Assembly (NCBI GenBank): GCA_028023455.1
Contig: JAQFVV010012674.1
Location: 119,001-183,000, forward strand
From: Epiperipatus broadwayi
Lineage: Eukaryota > Onychophora > Udeonychophora > Euonychophora > Peripatidae
DNA length: 64,000 nt
Direction of reading: 5' to 3'
Shown piece by piece: positions 1 to 10,142 of the stretch. Every line of letters starts with the position of its first letter. Positions within the stretch are counted from its first letter, which is position 1. The position numbers and the translations under genes were made by a program. The notes under the pieces were generated by a model, which searched no databases, was not told the DNA's origin, and saw only the letters and a program-made list of their open reading frames with translations.

Positions 1-1366
1 AAAACACAGCTATATTTCCTGATCAAACTTTGCCTATTGATGGTTGAGAATTATGCTATTGATGAGATCAGCTTTTAATTTATTTGATAGGCGCCAGGTC
101 TTTTTATTCTAAAGAGACCGCTGATATCTGTCGCCAGCATGTCTCGCAAATAAAAAAAAATAAAATATTTTTAAAATTATTGGTCTTAGATTTTAAGAAT
201 CGGTAATTTTACGGTAAACTAGAATTATCTTTTTTTGAGATTATTAATTATCTTTTTTTGAGATTATTATTGCTGGGCTTATTCAAACATATTGGCAAGG
301 TAAATTACTTTTAAATCTTATTAAACTAATAATAACTTTAATATTAAAAAGAATAATAACCATTATTAATAACGCACAATGAAAAGGTTGATAAAAGTAT
401 AATCTCCTTTATTCTAACAAACTAAAATATTTATAAGTTAAATTACAAATTAACTAAACTGGAAAGTACACACATGCTAATCCAGATAATGAATCAATTA
501 ACAAAAACAGTTAGATTAAATAATGAACGCAATTTAATAATGTTCCAAGATCTTGTATAAAATTCTTTATAAAAAAGTCCCTTGAATGTGAAAGTAAAGT
601 CTATATCAGGATGGTAGTCTAAGCTTAGATAAATAATTGTTTGCAAACTTTTAAGTCACTATCAGGAAAATTTACTCTTAACTTACCGGTAAGTTCATGT
701 AGGTTTATGGGGTCCCAGATCATGAAAATTTCCATTGGTCTCTCCTGCCGGCACCTTCCATTATTGTTCCGTTCTATAGCTGGAGAAAAGGCACGGTTGT
801 AGTGACCCTTTTATTGCAAAAAGCGGTCTTCACAAGTCCTGTTTCCATGCTTGCATGACAGCTTGGTACAGCAAGGGGCATATCTGTGTAGAAGTATATT
901 TCTTGCCACAGGTTATCCTTGCGAAACCTCCAACTTTCAGAGACATACTTAGAAGTTAAAGAGAAGACCTAGATTAAAGTTGTCATCTCCTTTTTATATC
1001 GTGCTCCATTTTTGGAACTTCTGCGCACTCTTTTGTCTTTTTATCAGCGTATAAGATAATAATCTTATACACTCTCTCTTAAATTTAAATTACAAAGTTC
1101 TCTTTTTTTAGCATTATTCTTCCATCTTTAATTAGCTAAAATATTTTTCTTTTAGCTTACACTTTTGGAATTCTTTTAATTTATCTGGATTTGTAATCTG
1201 TATGTCATTTATTCTTTCCAATTAGATAACAAAAATAAGAATGACAATTTTAACCTTCATTGCACGTTTTAACAAAAATTATACTAATCAAAAAAAAATC
1301 TAAATTTACTTTTTTAGCTTTTACCAAATGCCAATATATTTGTAACGTATATAAATAAACATTACA
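1..1366 (-). repeat. 3' LTR, truncated by window edge
   Basis: Second copy of the LTR, aligned almost base for base with 2219-3563. It carries the same TATA-like box (989-998, minus) and AATAAA signal (810-815, minus). It has a short tandem duplication around 226-275 absent from the other LTR. About 105 bp of its U5 end must lie left of the window. Confidence 0.7.
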
Positions 1367-2090
1367 ATACCACCAGTGCCAGGAGATGAGAATAAAATAG
1401 GGGTTTACACTAATTTTATTAAGTTTTTTAAATTCATATTCATATTTTTTTTTTGTAGTAGCATGCTGATATATTGTGTAGACTCATTCACAAGCGACGT
1501 TCGGCTTTAACGCCCACTTTTAGGTCTAACACGGCGGGAATGGAAAATATTTCAACATTCATCTGTGTCCTATCCACTTTAGTGTAATATTAACGATCAG
1601 AAGCCCAAGTTATAAGCACAAACGAGCGTTGCTCATCGTTCTGAGTCTTACAGGCTCGTGGCAACTTGGTCCAACTTGATCTGCCTTCCCCTTTATTGGG
1701 ATCTCTGCTAGAAATAGTCTGATGAGCATTTAATGATGGTCTTATGTTCATATACTGCAGATAAGGACTCGGGGCTATGTTATTCCTCTCTTCAGTAACC
1801 ACCTACCTGGTCAAATACTTGTGACTTACGTCTACATCAGCCACGATCATGTTTTTAGACATATATAAAAAATATACATATATATTTTTTCTTTCTGGAA
1901 GTCATATTAAAAAAATATCTTCTTTCATATTTTAATAATCAGGGTTTAATTAGTTAGTTTTTTTTTTTTATAATTTTTTTCTTTTTTCAAAAAAATCATA
2001 ATTTATTTTCCGGCTGTGAGTTTCTTTGAGTCATCATTGTAATGTTCTTTATCATTAGAACTCATCTCAGGTTGTAGTTGTTAAATCGAA
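1367..2090 (-). other. Residual interior of LTR element
   Basis: The 740-bp interior has one minus-strand open stretch (1590-1802, 70 codons) with no recognisable retroviral motif. No protease, RT, RNase H or integrase signature was seen. It is most likely the leftover after deletion of the coding region. Confidence 0.4.
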
Positions 2091-2108
2091 GCCAGAGTTG
2101 GGTCACCA
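2091..2108 (-). other. Candidate primer binding site
   Basis: Minus-strand sequence starting TGGTGACCC one base after the LTR end. TGG is the complement of the tRNA CCA tail. A second, degenerate version of LTR end plus PBS (ATTACAATGATGAC) lies about 70 bp further in, near 2030-2045. The tRNA is not identified. Confidence 0.45.
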
Positions 2109-3004
2109 TTGTAACGTTTTTCGTATTACTCGGCCACTATATGCCTCAAATTTATATTTGAACGTGAGTTGATCAAGCTGTATCAAAAGAAAAAAGAAAG
2201 TTGTATTTCTTTTCCCAAAAAACACAGCTATATTTCCTGATCAAACTTTGCCTATTGATGGTTGAGAATTATGCTATTGATGAGATCAGCTTTTAATTTA
2301 TTTGATAGGTGCCAGGTATTTTTATTCTAAAAAGACCGCTGATATCTGTCGCCAGCATATCTCGCAAATAAAATAAAATAAAATATTTTTAAAATTATTG
2401 GTCTTAGATTTTAAGAATCAGTAATTTTACGGTAAACTAGAATTATCTTTTTTTGAGATTATTATTGCTGGGCTTATTCAAACATATTGGCAAGGTAAAT
2501 TAGTTTTAAATCTTATTAAACTAATAATAACTTTAATACTAAAAAGAATAATAACCATTATTAATAACGCACAATGAAAAGGTTGATAAAAGTATAATCT
2601 CTTTTATTCTAACAAACTAAAATATTTATAAGTTAAATTACAAATTAACTAAACTGGAAAGTACACACATGCTAATCCAGATAATGAATTGATTAACAAA
2701 ACCAGTTAGATTAAATAATGAACACAATTTAATAATGTTCCAAGATCTTGTATAAAATTCTTTATAAGAAAGTCCCTTGAATGTGAAAGTAAAGTCTATA
2801 TCAGGATGGTAGTCTAAGCTTAGATAAATAATTGTTTGCAAACTTTTAAGTCACTATCAGGAAAATTTACTCTTAACTTACCGGTAAGTTCATGTAGGTT
2901 TATGGGGTCCCAGATCATGAAAATTTCCATTGGTCTCTCCTGCCGGCACCTTCCATTATTGTTCCGTTCTATAGCTGGAGAAAAGGCACGGTTGTAGTGA
3001 CCCT

Positions 3005-3010
3005 TTTATT
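3005..3010 (-). terminator. LTR polyadenylation signal
   Basis: Minus-strand AATAAA about 180 nt downstream of the TATA-like box, conserved in the other LTR at 810-815. Confidence 0.4.
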
Positions 3011-3184
3011 GCAAAAAGTGGTCTTCACAAGTCATGTTTCCATGCCTGCATGACAGCTTGGTACAGCAAGGGGCATATCTGTGTAGAAGTATATTTCTTG
3101 CCACAGGTTATCCTCACAGAAACCTCCAACTTTCAGAGACGTACTTAGAAGTTAAAGAGAAGAGCTAGATTGCAGTTGTCATCT

Positions 3185-3194
3185 CCTTTTTATA
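3185..3194 (-). promoter_or_regulatory. TATA-like box in LTR
   Basis: Minus-strand TATAAAAAGG, conserved in the other LTR at 989-998. The AATAAA signal follows downstream, supporting a role as the element's promoter. Confidence 0.45.
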
Positions 3195-3560
3195 TCGCGC
3201 TCCATTTTTGGAACTTCTGCACACTCTTTTGTCTTTTTATCAGCGTATAAGATAATAATCTTATACACTCTCTCTTAAATTTAAGTTACAAAGTTCTCTT
3301 TTTTTTAGCATTATTCTTCCATCTTTAATTAGCTAAAATATTTTTCTTTTAGCTTATACTTTTGGAATTCTTTTAATTTATCTGGATTAGTAATCTGTAT
3401 GTCATTTATTCTTTCCAATTAGATAAAAAAAATAAGAATGACAATTTTAACCTTCATTGCACATTTTAACAAAAATTATACTAATCAAAAAAAAATCTAA
3501 ATTTACTTTTTTAGCTTTTACCAAATGCCAATATATTTGTAACGTATATAAATAAACGTT

Positions 3561-3563
<3 letters not shown>

Positions 3564-3612
<49 letters not shown>

Positions 3613-3632
3613 TATATAAATACCTGTTATAT

Positions 3633-3666
<34 letters not shown>
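3564..3666. repeat. TA microsatellites
   Basis: Two TA tracts (about 3564-3610 and 3636-3666) separated by a short segment containing TACCTGTTAT, which is the inverse of ATAACAGGTA just right of the second tract. The tracts form the boundary between the LTR element and the next inverted repeat. Confidence 0.9.
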
Positions 3667-3670
<4 letters not shown>

Positions 3671-4981
3671 CAATAACAGGTACTTACAAATATGTGATTA
3701 CAATCACTGGAAACATAAGCAATATAAACTCATGAACAAATGCAATACAAATGCAATACAGATGGGGGATTTATCCACTCCATCCAGCACAATGATAATA
3801 ACTATAATAAGCCAGGCCTAACATAATAAGGCCATTCTACGACTAACAATACCAAGATAAAAACTTTACGTTAGTTGACTAAAGATATATCCGTAATTTT
3901 AACCTCCATAAACAATAAGTAATGCCTGCACTAACAAATGTATTTAAAAGTCAACTGATTTAAATATGAATAAAGACAATGACTAGCATATGAAATGTTG
4001 GCACTGAGATATAATGCATACAAGTATGGAATATTAACTATTTTAACTTATAATAATTAGTGGAAATGAATAAAATGAAACGAATCTAAAATAATAATAA
4101 TAATTATCAAGCATAAAATATTAATGGCTAAAACTGACTATTGTATTTATGCAAATCTAATAGAAATAAATAACCTCTGATAATAATAATTTTTAGTGGC
4201 TTGCAAATACTGAAGTCAAATTATTATACATTTAAAATTACTATAGATAAAATCTCTAATACTCAAATAAACAAAGTAAACACTTTAACTTGACAGCTTG
4301 TATTGAATAAAAGTTGAATATCACCATTTTGAATATTTGTAGAATATCTACACTTTTATAATACCTTAAATATTAAATTTGACATAATTAAATATTTGGC
4401 ACTAGAATGTAACTTAATATTGCAGAAAATATAGCAACATCATAAAAAATATATGACATAAAAAAAATATTCATTTCTTTTCCTTTTTTAATCAATAAAT
4501 AAAAAGAAAAACTTTAGTCCATAAGTATTATTCGAACTAATATGACGGTTAAATGCATTTAATATAAATTTGACGGGCATGTTTTGTGTGGCTTCATAAA
4601 TTAAATGAATAAAAAAAATGTTATACATTTGGTAAAAAACTTTCCAAGCAATAAAACGCAAACAATTCTTATATCTAACAGTTCAATATTAGCAATAATT
4701 TAAAAAAAAAATGAAAGAAACATGTATAATTACAATTATTTGTCAAGCAACAGTGGAAATAAAAATGTTGTAGTTTAATTGCTATTATTCAGCTGATTTA
4801 AATTCATATTTGACTTTCCATAAGTATACTTACCTAGTTGATAACGAAGCTTCATTATAATTTTTGTCTTTTCTTGAACTAATATATATATATATATATA
4901 TGTTAAAACGAAGATTTGCACGGGTTAAATATATAAAATACATATTTTGCGGGTTCATCCGTGTTAAAAACTTTTAATATC

Positions 4982-5030
4982 AATATACTGACGTTTCGAC
5001 TTGGTCACACAAGCCATCCACAGAGTTATA
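4982..5030 (-). ncRNA. Diverged hammerhead-like ribozyme, minus Penelope copy
   Basis: Exact counterpart of the motif at 8711-8760, with the same stem II, GAAACGUC and altered CUGUGGAU core. The same altered core in both copies shows it predates their separation. Confidence 0.5.
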
Positions 5031-5117
5031 AAAAGGTAGAAAGACGGTTGTAGAGGCGCTACAATCACTGGTTTGAATAAAACATTAAAAATCCCACTAA
5101 TAGCAAAAATGTTAAAT

Positions 5118-6604
5118 TTAAGAATGTTTTTTAAAGAAATCTTTCCAAATAGGAGGAAGTTTGCACGTATCATCTTGCTTATTGATACAATCTGGCCTTT
5201 TAAGTATCTCAATGGATTCTCTGATTTTGCATTGGTAGAGATTATCACATCTGGATATGATCCTGGTACTAGAAAAATCTATTTTATGACCTGAATCTAT
5301 AGTATGGAGTGAGAGTGCTTATGATGATGAGTGTTGTTTAACTGCATTAGCATGCTCACCTCTCCTAACACTGATGCAACGATTACTCATACCTATGTAA
5401 GAAGCTTTACAATTTTTACATGAGATTTGATAGACACCATGAGATTCAAGAGGGAATGAATCCTTAGGCTTGGTTATTATATTGCTGATCTTTTGATGAG
5501 CAGAAAATGCTGTATCTATATTATAGCGTTTTAATATACGTCCGATACTGTCTGTAGTTCCTTTTACATATGGAACACAAATCTTAATAGCTGACTTATC
5601 ATCTTTTTGTTTCCTATTTTGTCTATTTTGGGCTTGAAATAAGGCTTTTTTTATAAATTTGTATTTATAACTAGTTGCTAATAAAACACTATTAATATGA
5701 TTTATTTCTTCTTTCAGATGTGTGTCATCTGAAAGGTTAATTGCTCTATTTAAAAGAGTTTTGGCTACAGAAACTATCTGAGTTGGGTGATGATGAGAAT
5801 GGAAATGTAAATATCTGTCTGTGTGTGTATCCTTTCTGTAAATAGAAAAAGATAAACTATTTGGTGTTCTGGTGACTAGAACATCAAGAAAAGGGAGTTT
5901 TTCATCAGACTCTGTCTCCATTGTAAATTTAATATGAGGATGCATATTATTTAAATGTAAGAAAAAATCATCTAATGTATTTTTTCCATGTTGCCATATG
6001 ACAAAAGTGTCATCTATGTATCTGAGCCAAATGAGAGGTTTTAAAGATGATGATTCTAAAGCACGAGTTTCTATATATTCCATGAATAAATCAGCTATTA
6101 CTCCTGAGATAGGTGAGCCCATAGGAGTACCAAAAACTTGTCTGTAATGCTGTCCATTGTATACAAAATATGTATTTAAGAGACAATGTTTAATCAAAGC
6201 AATAATATGGTCTGGTAAATTGCAACGTTGTGAGATTATATTTAAAGCTTCATCAATTGGAATGTTTGTAAACAAAGACACGACATCAAAACTGATCAGA
6301 ATGTCACTAGCATTAATTTTTAAACTTTTTAAAACAGAAATAAAATGAAGAGAGTTTTTAATATATGATTTAATAGATGGGATTGTAGGTTTAATGAAAT
6401 CCGATAAGTATCTAGCTAAAATATGAGTTGGAGAACCTATTGCACTTACTATTGGACGAAGAGGGGTATCTGGTTTGTGAATTTTTGGAAGTCCATAAAA
6501 TTTTGGACAGACACAAGATTTTTCACGAGGGATTATTTTATTTTTTATCTCTGTTTCAATAGGTGATTTATTAATAATAGCTTTTGTTGTTTTTTCCAAA
6601 TACA
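5118..6604 (-). pseudogene. Penelope-like RT/GIY-YIG gene, 5'-truncated with premature stop
   Basis: Translated on the minus strand this matches residues from about 159 to the end of the plus-copy protein. It retains RT motif A (SFDVVSLFTNIP), motif B (GTPMGSPIS), the catalytic YIDD and the start of the GIY-YIG domain (GVYQISCKNC, YIG). The frame is stopped at 5319-5321, where a TCA serine codon in the plus copy is TAA here. The same frame then continues to the normal stop at 5118-5120, so a single base change removes the last 66 or so residues, including the putative catalytic Glu of the nuclease. The first 159 residues are missing at the inversion junction. Confidence 0.88.
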
Positions 6605-6605
6605 T

Positions 6606-8624
6606 CCTTTACTGTGGACTAGTTTTGATCGTATTGCAAGTTTTCGATCATTTAAAGATTCGGAATTGGTAACAGCAAAGCAAAAGAAAAAATTGCAAAT
6701 GCTAATTAGAACACAATCCCCAAACATTATGTATCCAAATCAAAAAACCGTTTACAATTTATCTAAGAAAGCCCTCTCTACAGATGAAATTTCGGTTTTA
6801 GAAAAAGGTTTCAATTTTGCTTTAACACCTTCCCGGATACCTTTTGAGAAAATTGTCTGTAATGTTGAATCAGCTCTTGATAAAATTGATTCTATATCGG
6901 CTGATTTAGCTAGAGCTGAGATTTGTAATATTTTAAAAAAAGCTAAGCTTCCTAAAAATAATTTTTCAAAGAAAGAAAGACAAGCATTAAATAATATAAA
7001 ATCGGACAAATCAATTGTTGTACTATCAGCTGATAAAGGTAATGCCACAGTTGTAATGGATCGTGACATTTACCATAATAAAATTTTAGATCTGCTTTGT
7101 GATAAAACTTATAAACTATCAAAAAGAGATCATACTACATATTTGGAAAAAACAACAAAAGCTATTATTAATAAATCACCTATTGAAACAGAGATAAAAA
7201 ATAAAATAATCCCTCGTGAAAAATCTTGTGTCTGTCCAAAATTTTATGGACTTCCAAAAATTCACAAACCAGATACCCCTCTTCGTCCAATAGTAAGTGC
7301 AATAGGTTCTCCAACTCATATTTTAGCTAGATACTTATCGGATTTCATTAAACCTAAAATCCCATCTATTAAATCATATATTAAAAACTCTCTTCATTTT
7401 ATTTCTGTTTTAAAAAGTTTAAAAATTAATGCTAGTGACATTCTTGTCAGTTTTGATGTCGTGTCTTTGTTTACAAACATTCCAATTGATGAAGCTTTAA
7501 ATATAATCTCACAACGTTGCAATTTACCAGACCATATTATTGCTTTGATAAAACATTGTCTCTTAAATACATATTTTGTATACAATGGACAGCATTACAT
7601 ACAAGTTTTTGGTACTCCTATGGGCTCACCTATCTCAGGAGTAATAGCTGATTTATTCATGGAATATATAGAAACTCGTACTTTAGAATCATCATCTTTA
7701 AAACCTCTCATTTGGCTCAGATACATAGATGACACTTTTGTCACATGGCAACATGGAAAAAATACATTAGATGATTTTTTCTTACATTTAAATAATATGC
7801 ATCCTCATATTAAATTTACAATGGAGACAGAGTCTGATGGAAAACTCCCTTTTCTTGATGTTCTAGTCACCAGAACACCAAATAGTTTATCTTTTTCTAT
7901 TTACAGAAAGGATACACACACAGACAGATATTTACATTTCCATTCTCATCATCACCCAACTCAGATAGTTTCTGTAGCCAAAACTCTTTTAAATAGAGCA
8001 ATTAACCTTTCAGATGACACACATCTGAAAGAAGAAATAAATCATATTAATAGTGTTTTATTAGCAAATAGTTATAATTACAAATTTATAAAAAAAGCCT
8101 TATTTCAAGCCCAAAATATACAAAATAGGAAACAAAAAGATGATAAGTCAGCTATTAGGATTTGTGATCCATATGTAGAAGGAACTACAGACAGTATCGG
8201 ACGTATATTAAAACGCTATAATATAGATACAGCATTTTCTGCTCATCAAAAGATCAGCAATATAATAACCAAGCCTAAGGATTCAATCCCTCTTGAATCT
8301 CATGGTGTCTATCAAATCTCATGTAAAAATTGTAAAGCTTCTTACATAGGTATGAGTAATCGTTGCATCAGTGTTAGGAGAGATGAGCATGCTAATGCAG
8401 TTAAACAACACTCATCATCATCAGCACTCTCACTCCATACTATAGATTCAGGTCATAAAATAGATTTTTCTAGTACCAGGATCATATCCAGATGTGATAA
8501 TCTCTACCAATGCAAAATCAGAGAAGCCATTGAGATACTTAAAAGGCCAGATTGTATCAATAAGCGAGATGATACGTGCAAACTTCCTCCTATTTGGAAA
8601 GATTTTATTAAAAAACATTCTTAA
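6606..8624 (+). CDS. Penelope-like reverse transcriptase with GIY-YIG endonuclease (5' partial)
   Basis: Open from the inversion junction to TAA at 8622-8624. The frame has no stop upstream to about 6603, so the true start was probably lost; the first in-frame ATG is 6699. Counting from codon 6666, the Penelope N-terminal motif ADKGNATVVMD is at 122-132, YGLPKIHK at 194-201, RT motif A SFDVVSLF at 262-269, motif B GTPMGSPIS at 316-324 and catalytic YIDD at 353-356. The C-terminal GIY-YIG nuclease has GVY at 547, a CxxC pair at 553/556, YIG at 560, Arg at 566, EH at 574-575 and a likely catalytic Glu near 620. This is the usual domain order for endonuclease-bearing Penelope elements, which copy RNA at nicked DNA. 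It may still be functional apart from the missing 5' end. Confidence 0.92.
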   Translation, partial: PLLWTSFDRIASFRSFKDSELVTAKQKKKLQMLIRTQSPNIMYPNQKTVYNLSKKALSTDEISVLEKGFNFALTPSRIPFEKIVCNVESALDKIDSISADLARAEICNILKKAKLPKNNFSKKERQALNNIKSDKSIVVLSADKGNATVVMDRDIYHNKILDLLCDKTYKLSKRDHTTYLEKTTKAIINKSPIETEIKNKIIPREKSCVCPKFYGLPKIHKPDTPLRPIVSAIGSPTHILARYLSDFIKPKIPSIKSYIKNSLHFISVLKSLKINASDILVSFDVVSLFTNIPIDEALNIISQRCNLPDHIIALIKHCLLNTYFVYNGQHYIQVFGTPMGSPISGVIADLFMEYIETRTLESSSLKPLIWLRYIDDTFVTWQHGKNTLDDFFLHLNNMHPHIKFTMETESDGKLPFLDVLVTRTPNSLSFSIYRKDTHTDRYLHFHSHHHPTQIVSVAKTLLNRAINLSDDTHLKEEINHINSVLLANSYNYKFIKKALFQAQNIQNRKQKDDKSAIRICDPYVEGTTDSIGRILKRYNIDTAFSAHQKISNIITKPKDSIPLESHGVYQISCKNCKASYIGMSNRCISVRRDEHANAVKQHSSSSALSLHTIDSGHKIDFSSTRIISRCDNLYQCKIREAIEILKRPDCINKRDDTCKLPPIWKDFIKKHS

Positions 8625-8710
8625 ATTTAACATTTTTGCTATTGGTGGGATTTTTAATGTTTTATTCAAACCAGTGATTGTAGCGCCTCTACAACCGTCT
8701 TTCTACCTTT

Positions 8711-8760
8711 TTATAACTCTGTGGATGGCTTGTGTGACCAAGTCGAAACGTCAGTATATT
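8711..8760 (+). ncRNA. Diverged hammerhead-like ribozyme at Penelope 3' end
   Basis: About 90 bp after the stop codon. Stem II GGCUUG pairs with CAAGUC (one GU), directly followed by GAAACGUC, giving a two-pair stem III (ACGU, palindromic) and a GUC cleavage triplet at 8750-8752. Stem I can form between AGUAUA (8753) and UAUAACU (before 8719). The CUGAUGA core reads CUGUGGAU, so activity is doubtful. Hammerhead motifs with minimal stem III are known in Penelope-like elements. Confidence 0.55.
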
Positions 8761-9525
8761 GATATTAAAAGTTTTTAACACGGATGAACCCGCAAAATAT
8801 GTATTTTATATATATATATATATATTATCAACATTTTGTAATATAGACATTTGAAACATTTGACATACTTATTTAAATTTATTATATAGAGTAATAGACA
8901 TTTCCAGGTGAGTTTGAAGTAATTAAACAAGCCATTCATTAGCAGAGAATATATTAGCGTTACAAACATCAATAAACTATTTTTGCTAACGGTAATACAT
9001 AAAACAAAGACTTAATATAATACTTTCCAATACTTTGTTACATATCGTTCCTTTCCCAAGCAGAGTTCTATATTTGCGAGAGATATTAATAAAGTCAATT
9101 CCATGGTTTTTAGTAATAATTAGATATTATTGGTAAAACATACAAATTACTATAATACATAGTTTTCTTTAAATTTAACTTTATATCTGTTAGAAAAATT
9201 GTTTCTTCTTATCATGAATAATCAAGCAAACGTAAGTCGGCAAATAGTTCTGTGTAACTCGTTTTAAATAATTGGGATAATCTATTTTTTATTTGCATTT
9301 TAATAAAAAATCATTCCAAAATAAGCTTTACTAATTTGATAAAAATAATCATTTACAAATTTCTAGAGCGTTTCTTAATAGTGGTGAACGTATAATTGCA
9401 GGTAGTACAAAGAAATGGGGATTGCCAAAAATGTATGCACAAGACATTACTGTTCTCCAGAATAACATTATTTCTACTTAACACTTATATAACAACACAA
9501 AAAAATTATAAGAAAATTTTAGGCA

Positions 9526-10142
9526 TCGATTAATAGTATATAGAGCCTTGAAAAAGGTTGATAAATCTGGTTTATGTGTTACTGACTTTGTTTTGTGTCA
9601 TTTTTGCTGTAACTGACATTTTAGGTGAATTTTCATGTTTGTCAGGTATAATATAACTTTCTAATCTGGCTTATTGCTACAGTTGGTTTTGATGGTTCAA
9701 AATTACTCAATAAGTTGTGATTAAGACACAGCATACTAAATAGTCAGTATTCATTAAAATGATTATAGGGAGTTATATTAGAAGTCATCCTATCTATGTC
9801 AGAGTGTTGCAGTTCATTGATAATTTCAAAGAAAATATAATTTATTTTATATTTTATTTATTAGTCAGCAATTTGGTGTCTTTACTATCTGGTAATAAAT
9901 GTATATTGTCTGTTAATCAAATGTATTAACATATGTTAATTTAAAATGTTAAGAGCGAAGACTTTATTTTTAATGTTGGTTACCATTATAATTAGATGTA
10001 TACCAGTGAACATTGCTACTATAAGTGATTGTAAGGAGGTGTTGAGAGGTGGGGTGCCTTATTATTATTATTAATAGAAATAAATGAAATTTAGAAAAAT
10101 GCCATGGATAATAAAGTATAAACTATTGTTATATTTGATAGT
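9526..10142. other. AT-rich interval, nothing recognised
   Basis: Between the end of the left inverted-repeat arm and the gag-like remnant. No ORF, LTR or repeat partner was found. Confidence 0.5.

Larger units (their letters stand above)
1..3563 (-). mobile_element. LTR retrotransposon remnant, interior deleted
   Basis: Positions 1-1366 are repeated directly at about 2219-3563 with only scattered differences. On the minus strand the repeat begins TGTAACG (3563) or TGTAATG (1366) and ends CGTTACA (2110), which is the TG...CA inverted terminus of an LTR. It is followed after one base by TGGTGACCC, a plausible tRNA primer binding site. Only about 740 bp lie between the LTRs, with no gag or pol recognisable, so this is a non-autonomous or internally deleted copy. 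The left LTR runs off the window edge. The right end abuts a TA microsatellite. The near identity of the two LTRs suggests a fairly young insertion. Superfamily cannot be assigned. Confidence 0.75.
2110..3563 (-). repeat. 5' LTR (about 1.45 kb)
   Basis: Minus-strand LTR with ends TGTAACG and CGTTACA. It contains a TATA-like box (3185-3194) and about 180 bp downstream an AATAAA signal (3005-3010), the spacing expected for a U3-R-U5 layout. A perfect inverted motif (GTATAAGAT / ATCTTATAC with a 4-bp centre) lies near 3243-3264. Compared with the other copy it lacks a 21-27 bp tandem duplication seen at about 226-275. Confidence 0.72.
4882..8825. mobile_element. Penelope-like element pair, head to head, in a TA tract
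   Basis: Two copies of one Penelope-like element lie in opposite orientation. The minus copy covers about 4902-6605 and the plus copy about 6606-8812. Their shared 1.67 kb (4931-6605 and 7137-8812) is nearly identical; the encoded proteins differ at roughly 14 of 428 positions by eye. The minus copy is cut at the 5' side earlier than the plus copy. TA microsatellites flank both outer (3') ends, and the insertion splits a TA run in an older inverted-repeat arm. Penelope-like elements are known for such partial inverted or tandem copies. Confidence 0.9.
3668..9525 (+). repeat. Left arm of 13.5-kb inverted repeat (interrupted)
   Basis: Left arm begins next to AACAGGTAC at 3668, is split by the Penelope pair at 4882-8825, and ends near 9525. 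The uninterrupted homologue in the right arm has a short TA run at 15990-16008 exactly where the insertion lies, so the empty site can be read directly. Confidence 0.75.

Noticed and set aside
1719-1726. CTGATGAG, a hammerhead-like core
   Set aside because: No stem II or GAAA follows; chance match.
6752-7069. 105-codon minus-strand open frame, and similar antisense frames at 5073-5294, 6157-6348, 7394-7585 and 8448-8669
   Set aside because: Antisense shadows of the Penelope RT/endonuclease gene; they share its mirrored composition and no motif of their own.
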